Positions 19,573 to 27,884 of a DNA stretch of 64,000 nucleotides are shown piece by piece (the first letter of the stretch is position 1; every line of letters begins with the position of its first letter). Location of the stretch: assembly GCA_014649555.1 (NCBI GenBank), contig BMTG01000001.1, positions 620,001 through 684,000 of the forward strand. Reading direction: 5' to 3'. The notes beneath the pieces were generated by a model that was not told where the DNA came from, searched no databases, and worked only from the letters and a program-made list of their open reading frames with translations. This DNA is from Streptomyces globisporus. Lineage in GTDB: Bacteria > Actinomycetota > Actinomycetes > Streptomycetales > Streptomycetaceae. The translations under genes were made by a program, and so were the position numbers.

Positions 19573-20268
19573 TCAGTGGCCCAGGTGTTTACGCAGCCGC
19601 CTCTGGAGATCCGCGACGAACTTTCCCCGCTTCGGCTTCGCCTCCACACCCCCGAACACGGCATAGCCGTTCACGACGACGACCGGGGCTTCCGGGTCGG
19701 CGGATTCGAGCGACTTCACCTCGAAACCACCGAACACACCGGTGCCGTTGCCGCGCAGGGAGATGTTCTCCGGCACACGGATCTCGACGCTGCCGAAGAT
19801 GGCCGTCGCATTGATGACGGTGAAGCGTTGGCCGAAAAGCGCCTCGGTCAGATCGATCTCCACGCTGCCGAAGAGCGCGAAGGCGTTCGTCCGGCCGCCG
19901 ACCCGCCAACGCCCCTTGCGGACGGAGCTGCTGAAGACCGCGACGAGATTGTCCGCGGGACCTTCCGGGGCCTCGGGGCCGTAGCTGTACGGGCGCGGGC
20001 CCGGGCCATGCGCGGTGGAACCGGAGGCGGCGGGCAGGTCCCGGACCAGCGGCTGGAGCTCACCGACGGTCTTGGCCCGGTAGACCAGGTCCACCCGCTC
20101 GGCGTGCTCGTCCGCCGTCAGACGGCCCTCGGCCATCGCCTCGCGCAGGATGTCCGCGATCCGGTCGCGGTCGGCGTCGGAGGCGCGGATGTCGTCGCCG
20201 TTCAGGACTTCGGCGGGCGGTGGGACGGCCGGCGTGAGGGGCTGCTGGGGCTGCTTCTCTAGGTCCAC
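19573..20268 (-). CDS. DUF1707 / LiaF-like C-terminal domain protein
   Basis: A 231-residue protein. Residues about 27-80 are a DUF1707 domain (IRASDADRDRIADILREAMAEGRLT, EHAERVDLVYRAKTVGEL). A proline-rich linker follows, then a repetitive beta-rich domain (NAFALFGSVEIDLTEA, NATAIFGSVEIRVPE, GYAVFGGVEAKP) similar to the C-terminal domain of LiaF, a cell-envelope stress protein. No membrane helix is visible, so it may sit at the membrane through a partner. The start is GTG 20268. Role in envelope stress is inferred from the family only. Confidence 0.82.
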   Translation of the reverse strand: MDLEKQPQQPLTPAVPPPAEVLNGDDIRASDADRDRIADILREAMAEGRLTADEHAERVDLVYRAKTVGELQPLVRDLPAASGSTAHGPGPRPYSYGPEAPEGPADNLVAVFSSSVRKGRWRVGGRTNAFALFGSVEIDLTEALFGQRFTVINATAIFGSVEIRVPENISLRGNGTGVFGGFEVKSLESADPEAPVVVVNGYAVFGGVEAKPKRGKFVADLQRRLRKHLGH

Positions 20269-20446
20269 CGGCCCAGCGTACCCAAACGCGATAGATCGCG
20301 ACTACCCCTCCAACCGGCGCGCCCTCGCCCGGGCTGGGTCCAGGTGAGCCTTACCTCACAGGATCCGCTCGAAGCCGGCGTTCTACCCTGGTGGACGCGC
20401 TGCCCGAGGGAGGTCAGCCGCTGTCGCCGAGTGAGGAATGGCCGTC

Positions 20447-22117
20447 ATGGCAGAGTTTGCGTACTCCGATCTGCTCCCCCTGGGGGAGGACACCACGCCG
20501 TACCGTCTGGTGACCGCCGAGGGTGTCTCCACCTTCGAGGCCGACGGCCGGACGTTCCTCAAGGTCGAGCCGGAGGCGCTGCGCACGCTGGCCGCCGAGG
20601 CGATGCACGACATCTCGCACTATCTGCGCCCCGCCCACCTGGCGCAGCTGCGCCGGATCGTGGACGACCCGGAGGCGTCCTCCAACGACAAGTTCGTGGC
20701 GCTGGACCTCCTGAAGAACGCGAACATCGCCGCCGCGGGCGTCCTGCCGATGTGCCAGGACACCGGTACGGCGATCGTCATGGGCAAGCGCGGGCAGAAC
20801 GTGCTGACCGAGGGCGGTGACGAGGAGGCCCTGTCGCACGGGATCTACGACGCGTACACCAAGCTCAACCTGCGCTACTCGCAGATGGCCCCGCTGACCA
20901 TGTGGGACGAGAAGAACACCGGCTCCAACCTGCCGGCCCAGATCGAGCTGTACGCCACCGACGGCGGCGCGTACAAGTTCCTGTTCATGGCGAAGGGCGG
21001 CGGCTCGGCCAACAAGTCGTTCCTGTACCAGGAGACGAAGGCCGTCCTGAACGAGACCTCCATGATGAAGTTCCTGGAGGAGAAGATCCGTTCGCTGGGG
21101 ACCGCGGCCTGCCCGCCGTACCACCTGGCGATCGTGGTCGGCGGTACGTCGGCGGAGTTCGCGCTGAAGACCGCCAAGTACGCCTCCGCGCACTACCTCG
21201 ACGAGCTGCCCGCCGAGGGCTCCCCCACCGGGCACGGCTTCCGGGACAAGGAGCTGGAGGAGAAGGTCTTCGAGCTGACGCAGAAGATCGGGATCGGCGC
21301 CCAGTTCGGCGGCAAGTACTTCTGCCACGACGTACGCGTGGTGCGGCTGCCCCGGCACGGCGCCTCGCTGCCCGTCGCGATCGCCGTGTCCTGCTCGGCG
21401 GACCGCCAGGCCACCGCGAAGATCACCGCCGAGGGCGTCTTCCTGGAGCAACTGGAGAAGGACCCGGCGCGCTTCCTGCCGGACACCACCGACGAGCACC
21501 TCGACGAGGCCGGCGGGGACGTCGTGGAGATCGACCTCAACCGGCCGATGGACGAGGTGCTGGCCGAGCTGACGAAGTACCCGGTCAAGACCCGGCTCTC
21601 GCTGACCGGCCCGCTGGTCGTGGCCCGTGACATCGCGCACGCCAAGATCAAGGAGCGGCTGGACGCGGGCGAGGAGATGCCGCAGTACCTGAAGGACCAC
21701 CCGGTGTACTACGCCGGCCCGGCCAAGACGCCCGAGGGGTACGCCTCCGGTTCCTTCGGCCCGACGACGGCCGGCCGGATGGACTCGTACGTGGAGCAGT
21801 TCCAGGCGGCGGGCGGCTCGAAGGTGATGCTCGCGAAGGGCAACCGCAGCCAACAGGTCACCGACGCCTGCGGCTCCCACGGTGGCTTCTACCTGGGCTC
21901 GATCGGCGGCCCGGCGGCCCGGCTCGCGCAGGACTGCATCAAGAAGGTCGAGGTCGTCGAGTACGAGGAGCTGGGCATGGAGGCGGTCTGGAGGATCGAG
22001 GTCGAGGACTTCCCCGCGTTCATCGTCGTGGACGACAAGGGCAACGACTTCTTCACCGAGCCCGCCCCGGCTCCGACGTTCACCAGCATTCCGGTGCGGG
22101 GGCCGGGTCTGGCCTGA
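20447..22117 (+). CDS. Class I (iron-sulfur) fumarate hydratase
   Basis: The 556-residue enzyme interconverts fumarate and malate in the citric acid cycle with an oxygen-sensitive [4Fe-4S] cluster. Candidate cluster cysteines are in [21 protein letters not shown] and [10 protein letters not shown]. The catalytic region includes [10 protein letters not shown] and [24 protein letters not shown] 20447 is chosen because GAGGA lies nine bases upstream; the ATG at 20438 is too close. A class II fumarase (fumC) lies 19 kb away across the inserted cluster, so this organism keeps both types. Often labelled fumA or fumB. Confidence 0.95.
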   Translation: MAEFAYSDLLPLGEDTTPYRLVTAEGVSTFEADGRTFLKVEPEALRTLAAEAMHDISHYLRPAHLAQLRRIVDDPEASSNDKFVALDLLKNANIAAAGVLPMCQDTGTAIVMGKRGQNVLTEGGDEEALSHGIYDAYTKLNLRYSQMAPLTMWDEKNTGSNLPAQIELYATDGGAYKFLFMAKGGGSANKSFLYQETKAVLNETSMMKFLEEKIRSLGTAACPPYHLAIVVGGTSAEFALKTAKYASAHYLDELPAEGSPTGHGFRDKELEEKVFELTQKIGIGAQFGGKYFCHDVRVVRLPRHGASLPVAIAVSCSADRQATAKITAEGVFLEQLEKDPARFLPDTTDEHLDEAGGDVVEIDLNRPMDEVLAELTKYPVKTRLSLTGPLVVARDIAHAKIKERLDAGEEMPQYLKDHPVYYAGPAKTPEGYASGSFGPTTAGRMDSYVEQFQAAGGSKVMLAKGNRSQQVTDACGSHGGFYLGSIGGPAARLAQDCIKKVEVVEYEELGMEAVWRIEVEDFPAFIVVDDKGNDFFTEPAPAPTFTSIPVRGPGLA

Positions 22118-22188
22118 CCCGTGACACGTAAGTAACAACCTGACCCGTGACACGTACGTAAGACCTGACCTGTGACACGTACGTAAGA
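22113..22188. repeat. Three tandem copies of a 25-26 bp repeat at the fumarase 3' end
   Basis: Units start cctgacccgtgacacgta and lie at 22113-22138, 22139-22163 and 22164-22188. The second and third differ by one base; the first is 26 bases with a slightly different end. Each unit carries a self-complementary ACGTACGT or a close variant. The fumarase TGA stop lies inside the first unit, so the array begins in the coding end and runs into the terminator. Confidence 0.9.
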
Positions 22189-22217
22189 AGGGGCCCACCC
22201 GCGCGGGTGGGCCCCTT
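22188..22217. terminator. Perfect 15-bp hairpin after the fumarase repeats
   Basis: AAGGGGCCCACCCGC directly followed by GCGGGTGGGCCCCTT, with no spacer. It separates the fumarase gene from the convergent LuxR-type gene whose stop lies at 22237. Confidence 0.85.
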
Positions 22218-22236
22218 CGGCGTCTCCCCGTGCCTC

Positions 22237-23238
22237 TCAGTCGTCGAGCAGGCCCGATGTCGCTACCAGGTAGCCGAGTTGGGCCCGGCTGTTGCTGCCG
22301 AGCTGCTCGGAGACCTTGCGCATGTGCTCGGCAACACTGCGGCGGCTCATGCCGATCCGGCGGCCGATCGCGGCGTCCGTCTCGCCGTTGACGACGGCCT
22401 GGAGGATCGCGCGCTGGAGGTCGGAGGTGACGACGGGGGTGCGCAGCGGCGCGCGTTCGGGGCGTACGGGGACGGCGCGGGACCACGCCTCGTCGAAGTG
22501 GCGGACCAGGAAGCGGACCAGCGCCGGGTGCCGGACGCGCAGCGCGGTGTGCGGTTCGTCGGAGTACGGGATGAAGGCGAGGTCCCGGTCGAAGACGATG
22601 AACCGGTCCATGACCTCGGGCAGGGTCCTGATCTCGGCCCCTTCGGCGGTCACCTGCTCGATGTAGGCGAGCGTGGTGCGGTCGGAGCGCACGGTGTGCT
22701 GGTAGAGGGTGCGCTGCCGGATACCGCGCCGCAGGTTGTTCAGATCGCGTGGGAGGGACTCGGCCAGGACGTGGGCGGGGCGGCCGCCGCCGGGGTGGGC
22801 GGTGCGGACCTCGGCGCGGCAGCCGCTGACCCCGGCGTCCAGGGCTTTGCTGATGACGGCTTCCCCGGAGAGCCGCGTGAGGGCGGGGCGTTCGGGCCGG
22901 TGGACCTCGGCGTAGAGGCCCTCGAAGGCGGCGAGGGTGGCCCGGGCGGAGCGCAGGGTGCGGCGCTGCTCGACGATCGCCTTCTCGATCGGGGCGAGCG
23001 CGGCGAACGAGGCGGTCTCCGGCGGTACGGGGATGAGGTGACCGGGCGAGTCCTGGTCGGCGACCAGCAGATGCAGGGAGAGCAGACAGGGGGGTGCGGC
23101 GGCGGCCGGGAGGCTGCCCTGCGTCAGCGCACGGCGATAGGTCGCGAGCGCCGCCTCGCAGGGTTGTTCCGGTATCGACCGGTCCGAGGGTGATTCACGG
23201 CAATCACATACCGGTGAGGGGGAATGATCGTCCTTCAC
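22237..23238 (-). CDS. LuxR-type transcriptional regulator of the cluster
   Basis: About 333 residues from GTG 23238, chosen because a longer frame would run over the divergent MFS start; AAAGG lies about 14 bases upstream. The C-terminal 60 residues are a LuxR-like helix-turn-helix (ILQAVVNGETDAAIGRRIGMSRRSVAEHMRKV). The first ~260 residues resemble the phospholipase D-like/TrmB-type sensor part of small LuxR regulators common beside Streptomyces peptide and polyketide clusters (RRGIRQRTLYQHTVRSDRTTL). There is no receiver domain or ATPase. It is divergent from the exporter and biosynthetic operon and is the likely pathway-specific switch. Confidence 0.82.
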   Translation of the reverse strand: MKDDHSPSPVCDCRESPSDRSIPEQPCEAALATYRRALTQGSLPAAAAPPCLLSLHLLVADQDSPGHLIPVPPETASFAALAPIEKAIVEQRRTLRSARATLAAFEGLYAEVHRPERPALTRLSGEAVISKALDAGVSGCRAEVRTAHPGGGRPAHVLAESLPRDLNNLRRGIRQRTLYQHTVRSDRTTLAYIEQVTAEGAEIRTLPEVMDRFIVFDRDLAFIPYSDEPHTALRVRHPALVRFLVRHFDEAWSRAVPVRPERAPLRTPVVTSDLQRAILQAVVNGETDAAIGRRIGMSRRSVAEHMRKVSEQLGSNSRAQLGYLVATSGLLDD

Positions 23239-23308
23239 AAGGATGCAGATTACCTTTGTGCAATCGGGAGTCTCCCGCCCGGCTCCCGCGCTCGACGAGT
23301 ATGAGCGG
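23239..23308. promoter_or_regulatory. Divergent promoter region of the biosynthetic cluster
   Basis: About 70 bases, AT-richer than the surroundings (contains gcagattacctttgtg), between the LuxR-type gene and the MFS gene. It should hold the promoters for both, and a binding site for the regulator is expected here. No perfect palindrome is evident. Confidence 0.5.
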
Positions 23309-24736
23309 GTGACATCTGGAATCGGGAGTGCGGACGGGCCGACGGCGGACGAGGCGGACGGCGGATCTCGAAAGACCCGGGACACCGAGGTCTCCGAGCG
23401 CCGTTTTCGATTCCTGGTGGCCGGATACGCGGTGTCTTCCTACGGCACATTCCTGAATATGGTCGCGCTCAATCTCTTCGTCTACGAGACGACGGGCCGG
23501 GCGCTGGCCATGGGGCTGTTCATGGCGGTGCGGCTGGCCTCCGGATTCGTCGCCGGACTGCTCGTCGGCGGACTGCTCGCCCGTTTCAGCGCGAAAAGCA
23601 TCATGCTGTGGGCGAATGTCGGACAGGGCGCTGTGATGCTGGTGCTCATCCTGGCCCCGGACTCCCTGGTGACCGGGGCGTTGATGGCCGTCTCGGTGGT
23701 GATCGGGGCGTGCGGGACGCTGTTCATGGTCGCGTTGCGCAGCTCGATCCCGGAGATGGTCGGGGAGGACCGCAGGGCCTGGGCCAACTCCCTGTCGATC
23801 ACCGGTCGTTCGATGGCCATGGTGGCGGGGTTCGCCTCGGCGGGCGTGGTGGTGTCCCTCGTCGGGTACACCGCCGCGTTCCTGCTCGACATGGCGACGT
23901 TCGTGATCTGCGCGGTGACGGTGGCCCTGCTGCCGATCGCGGGCGGCAAGGGGGCGGGGAGCGAGGCCGGGTCCTCCGGTACCGGGAAGGGCGAGAAGGA
24001 AGCGAAGAGCGGGCCGCGGTGGCGGCCGGTGGCCTTCCTGGCGCTCGCCGCCGCTCCCGGTCTCGGCCTGATGGTGGCCCTGCGCGGGGTCGACGCGTTC
24101 GGTTCCTCGTCCCACAACGCGGCGCTGCCGATCTACTCGACGTCGCTGGACGCATCAAACCCGGCGGTGTTCGTCAGCGCGTTCTGGTGTGTGTGGGCGC
24201 TCGGCAACATCGGTGCCCAGCAGGTGATCCAGCGGTACACCCAGCGCACCGGCAAGACCGTGGGGGCGCTCGGATTCGGCTACGGCACGGTGGTGATGTC
24301 GGCGGCGTTCATCGCGGCGTTCGCCGGGTTCCCGCTGGCGGTCACAGCGGTGATCGCGCTGATCGCGGGGGCCGCGGACGGTCTCACCGAGGTCGCCTAC
24401 ACCTCGCACCTCCAGACACTTCCGGCCACGTTGCGCGGTCACGCCTTCGGTCTTTCGGCCACTTTCGAGAACCTGGGTTTCGGGGTCGGCATGATCCTGG
24501 TGGCGGCGGCCCTGGACCGGTTCTCCCCGCTGGCCGTGGTGGGCTGGTCCCACGGCGCCGCCATCGTCGTCGCCGTGGTGTTCCTGCTGCGGGTGGCGGC
24601 GCTGCGACGGGCGGAGCCCGCAGGTCCGACGGGGCGGGCGGGCGAGGCGGGGCGGGCGGGGCTGCGAAAGGAAGAAGCCGTTGAGGGACGACCGGATCGC
24701 GGTGATCGGGACGGCGCTGAGGTTTCCCGGGGCTGA
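23309..24736 (+). CDS. MFS exporter of the biosynthetic cluster
   Basis: About 475 residues from GTG 23309; an ATG at 23243 is also in frame but lacks a spaced ribosome site and would consume the promoter. Twelve hydrophobic helices are arranged as an MFS drug or siderophore exporter of the EntS-like type (YAVSSYGTFLNMVALNLFVYETTG, LARFSAKSIMLWANVGQG). A charged cytoplasmic loop (EAGSSGTGKGEKEAKS) splits the two halves. It is the first gene of the biosynthetic strand, and the PKS start lies inside its last 56 bases. Likely exports the product. Confidence 0.85.
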   Translation: MTSGIGSADGPTADEADGGSRKTRDTEVSERRFRFLVAGYAVSSYGTFLNMVALNLFVYETTGRALAMGLFMAVRLASGFVAGLLVGGLLARFSAKSIMLWANVGQGAVMLVLILAPDSLVTGALMAVSVVIGACGTLFMVALRSSIPEMVGEDRRAWANSLSITGRSMAMVAGFASAGVVVSLVGYTAAFLLDMATFVICAVTVALLPIAGGKGAGSEAGSSGTGKGEKEAKSGPRWRPVAFLALAAAPGLGLMVALRGVDAFGSSSHNAALPIYSTSLDASNPAVFVSAFWCVWALGNIGAQQVIQRYTQRTGKTVGALGFGYGTVVMSAAFIAAFAGFPLAVTAVIALIAGAADGLTEVAYTSHLQTLPATLRGHAFGLSATFENLGFGVGMILVAAALDRFSPLAVVGWSHGAAIVVAVVFLLRVAALRRAEPAGPTGRAGEAGRAGLRKEEAVEGRPDRGDRDGAEVSRG

Positions 24737-27700
24737 CACCCCCGAGGCGTACTGGCGCGACATCCGGGCGGGCAGGAGCCGGGTACGCCGGTTCACCCGG
24801 GCCGAGTTCGCCGCGGCCGGGGTTCCGGCAGCGGAGTACGAGCGCCCGGGGTTCGGCGGTGCGAGCGCCCCTCTGGAGGGCGTGGACGGCTTCGACGCCG
24901 GGTTCTTCGGGATGAGCGGGCGGGAGGCCGAGCTCACCGATCCGCAGCAGCGGCTGTTCCTGGAGTGCTGCTTCCACGCGCTGGAGGACGGGGGGTACGC
25001 GGGCGGCGAGGACCGTTACGCGGGCCTTGACGGCGGCTCCGTACGCATCGGGGTGTACGGCAGTTCCGGCTACCGCCTGTACTCGCTGCACAGCTATCTG
25101 GCGCACCACCTCGCGGCCGAGGCCGGCTCGGGCGACTGGATGACCGCCAAGCAGGTCCAGGTCGGCAACTACACCGACTTCACCGCCACCCGGGCCGCCT
25201 TCCGCCTCGGGCTGACCGGACCCGCGCTCACCGTGTCCACGGCCTGTTCCAGTGCCCTGGTCTCGGTGCATCTGGCCTGCCAGGCGCTGCGCGCCGGGGA
25301 CGCGGACCTGATGCTGGTGGGCTCCGCCGCCCTGCATCTGCCGCAGGTCAGCGGCCATGTCCCGGTGAAGGGCTCCACGCTCTCCCCCACCGGCACGGTC
25401 CGGGCGTTCGACGCGGACGCGGACGGCACGGTCGGCGGGAACGGGGCAGCCGCCGTCCTCCTGAAGCCGCTGGAGCGGGCGCTGGCCGACGGCGACACCG
25501 TGCACGCGGTGATCCTGGGCTCGGCGGTCACCAACGACGGTGCGGACAAGCGGGGGTTCGCCGCTCCCGGGGTCGCCGGGCAGCGGGACGCGGTGCTCGG
25601 GGCGCTGCGCGCGGCGGACCTGGACGCGGCGACGATCGGCTATGTGGAGGCGCACGGTACGGGCACGCTGAAGGGCGATCCGATCGAATTCGCCGCCCTG
25701 ACCGAGGCGTTCCGCGCGCACACGGACCGGACCGGGTTCTGTGCGCTCGGCTCGACGAAGCCGGCCATCGGCCATCTGGACAGTGCGGCGGGGCTTGCGG
25801 GGCTGATCAAGGCCGTCGAGGTGCTGCGGCACGGGATCGTCCCGCCGCTGGTGAACTTCGCCCGGCCCAACCCGGCGCTGGCGGTGGACGACAGCCCGTT
25901 CCTGCTGCCGGTACGGGAGCGGGCCTGGCCGCTGGCCGGGGTGCGGCGAGCCGGTGTGCACTCCATCGGCATGGGCGGTACGAACGCTCACGTGATCCTG
26001 GAACAGGCTCCGGAGGCCGTGCCCCTGCCCCCTGCGCCGCCGGCCGCTCCCGTTCCCGCCCTGCTGCCGCTGTCGGCCGCCGACGGGGAGGCGCTGCGGG
26101 CGTACGCCACCGCCCTGCGGGACCACCTGGCGGACGGGGCTCGCCCCTCCCCCGCCGATCTGCTGACCACGACCGCGCTCGGGCGGCGGCTCCTGCCGCA
26201 CCGGCTGGTGGTCACGGCGGCGGACCCGGTGGCCGGGCTGGAGGCGTTCCTGTCCGGGGCCCCGGCGGGCGAGGCGTATACGACCGGGGTCGCCGACGGC
26301 GTACGGGATCCGGCACCGGTGTTCCTGTTCAGCGGGCAGGGCGGCGGCCACCCGGGGATGGGCGCCGAACTCGCCGCGCGGTTCCCGGTAGTGGCCGAGG
26401 TGCTGGAGTCCTGCGCCCGGGTGTACGCGGAGGAGACCGGCCGGGACGACTTCCTGGACCGGATCGTCGGCGGGCAGGGCTCCGCACGGTGGGACACCGC
26501 TTTCGCGCAGCCCGCCCTGTTCGCCCTCCAGCTCGCCCAGGCCCGCCTGTGGGAACGGCTCGGGGTCACCCCCGCCCGGGTCGCCGGGCACAGCGTCGGC
26601 GCGTACGCGGCGCTCTGTGTGGCCGGGGCGCTGGACACCGAGGACGCGATGCGGCTGGTCTGCGGGCGCGGGCGGCTGATGCAGGAACGATCCGCTCCGG
26701 GCGCGATGGTTTCCGTGTTCGTCCCCCGGGTCCGGGTGCGGGAGCTCCTTGCCGCCGTCCCCGGCCTTGAGCTCGCCGTGGTCAACGGGGCGATGCACCA
26801 GGTGCTGGGCGGCTCCCCGGAGGCGGTGGAAGCGGTGCGGGCGCTGCTGGCGGCGCGCGGTGAGGCGTACGAAGTGCTGACGGTGGACCGGGCGTTCCAC
26901 ACGGCGCTCCTCGATGCGGCGCTGGAGGAGTTCCGCGTCCTGGCCGACAAGACGGAACCACGCCCGCTGCACACGGAGTTCATCGACGGGATCGACGGCA
27001 CGGTCCGCCCCGCCGGGTGGCGGCCGGACGCCGCCTACCTGGTCGCGCAGGCCCGCCGTACGGCCGACTTCGCCGCTGTGATGGCGAAGTTGGGCCCCAC
27101 GCCCCTGCTGCTGGAGCTGGGCCCGTCCGCCGTGCTGACGGGGCTGGTCCGCCGGACGTCGCCGGACGCTGTCTGTCTGCCGACGCGGGACTTGGAGCGG
27201 GCGGTGGCCGCCCTGCACTGCGCCGGGGCCGGGGTGGACTGGGCGGCGCTGCTCGACGGCTGCGGCGGCCGGCGCGTCCGGCTGCCCACGTATCCCTTCC
27301 AACGACGCTCCCACTGGCGGGGTCCCGCACCGTACGTTCACCCATCCCCACGCTCCACGGAGGACCGCATGACCGAACAGGCCGTACTGGACAGGGTGCT
27401 GGAGCTGACCGCGCGCCATCTCGGCCACCGGTCGGACGAGGTCTCCGCCGACCGCACGTTCGTCGGGCTCGGCGCGGACTCGCTCCAGCTCATCGGGATG
27501 GTGCGACAGTTGGAGGCCGAGTTCGGCACGGAGATCAGCATGCGGGAGGTCCTGGAGGAGGCGGGCACGCCCCGGCTGACGGCCGCGCTGATAGCCGGGC
27601 GGACGGCTCCCTCGGTGGCGCCCCCGCCCTCGGCTGCTCCCCTCCCTGCCTCGGCCACCCTCACCGCCCCGGCGGCCCCGCGCCCGGCCCCTCTGGCAGC

Positions 27701-27884
27701 CCCGGCGGCCGCAGCGGTGGCGGCCCCGGTGGCCGACGAGCCCGTGTACGCCACCCGGGCCGAGGTCACCGCCCTGTCCGAGCAGATACGTCAACTGGCG
27801 GAGACCCAGGCGGCGATGCTCACCCAGCTCTCCGAGGCCGTCGCCCTGCTGACCGCCCGCACCACCGGGACGGACGCGCGATGA
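24681..27884 (+). CDS. Type I polyketide synthase, KS-AT-ACP
   Basis: Starting from TTG 24681 (AAGGAAG upstream) the protein has 1067 residues and overlaps the MFS gene by 56 bases. The ketosynthase (about 1-430) has a full triad: C189 in TACSSA, H325 in EAHGTGT, H365 in AIGHLDSAAG. The acyltransferase (about 545-860) has S638 in GHSVGAY and RAFH where malonyl-type domains have HAFH, so malonyl-CoA is expected. The ACP carries S934 in LGADSLQ. No KR, DH or ER is present, so the beta-keto group stays for the aminotransferase in the next protein. The C-terminus (VTALSEQIRQLAETQAAM) looks like a docking helix. No loading module is visible. Confidence 0.93.
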   Translation: MRDDRIAVIGTALRFPGADTPEAYWRDIRAGRSRVRRFTRAEFAAAGVPAAEYERPGFGGASAPLEGVDGFDAGFFGMSGREAELTDPQQRLFLECCFHALEDGGYAGGEDRYAGLDGGSVRIGVYGSSGYRLYSLHSYLAHHLAAEAGSGDWMTAKQVQVGNYTDFTATRAAFRLGLTGPALTVSTACSSALVSVHLACQALRAGDADLMLVGSAALHLPQVSGHVPVKGSTLSPTGTVRAFDADADGTVGGNGAAAVLLKPLERALADGDTVHAVILGSAVTNDGADKRGFAAPGVAGQRDAVLGALRAADLDAATIGYVEAHGTGTLKGDPIEFAALTEAFRAHTDRTGFCALGSTKPAIGHLDSAAGLAGLIKAVEVLRHGIVPPLVNFARPNPALAVDDSPFLLPVRERAWPLAGVRRAGVHSIGMGGTNAHVILEQAPEAVPLPPAPPAAPVPALLPLSAADGEALRAYATALRDHLADGARPSPADLLTTTALGRRLLPHRLVVTAADPVAGLEAFLSGAPAGEAYTTGVADGVRDPAPVFLFSGQGGGHPGMGAELAARFPVVAEVLESCARVYAEETGRDDFLDRIVGGQGSARWDTAFAQPALFALQLAQARLWERLGVTPARVAGHSVGAYAALCVAGALDTEDAMRLVCGRGRLMQERSAPGAMVSVFVPRVRVRELLAAVPGLELAVVNGAMHQVLGGSPEAVEAVRALLAARGEAYEVLTVDRAFHTALLDAALEEFRVLADKTEPRPLHTEFIDGIDGTVRPAGWRPDAAYLVAQARRTADFAAVMAKLGPTPLLLELGPSAVLTGLVRRTSPDAVCLPTRDLERAVAALHCAGAGVDWAALLDGCGGRRVRLPTYPFQRRSHWRGPAPYVHPSPRSTEDRMTEQAVLDRVLELTARHLGHRSDEVSADRTFVGLGADSLQLIGMVRQLEAEFGTEISMREVLEEAGTPRLTAALIAGRTAPSVAPPPSAAPLPASATLTAPAAPRPAPLAAPAAAAVAAPVADEPVYATRAEVTALSEQIRQLAETQAAMLTQLSEAVALLTARTTGTDAR
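27359..27371 (+). promoter_or_regulatory. Internal ribosome-binding site and ATG before the PKS ACP
   Basis: GGAGG at 27359-27363 is followed five bases later by an in-frame ATG at 27369 (residue 897 of the PKS). Translation from here would give a free ACP of about 170 residues with the docking helix. The site sits exactly in the AT-ACP linker. Confidence 0.45.

Noticed and set aside
23243-23308. ATG 23243 as the start of the MFS protein
   Set aside because: The ribosome-like AAGG is only a base away from it, the extra residues are not conserved-looking, and it would consume the divergent promoter.
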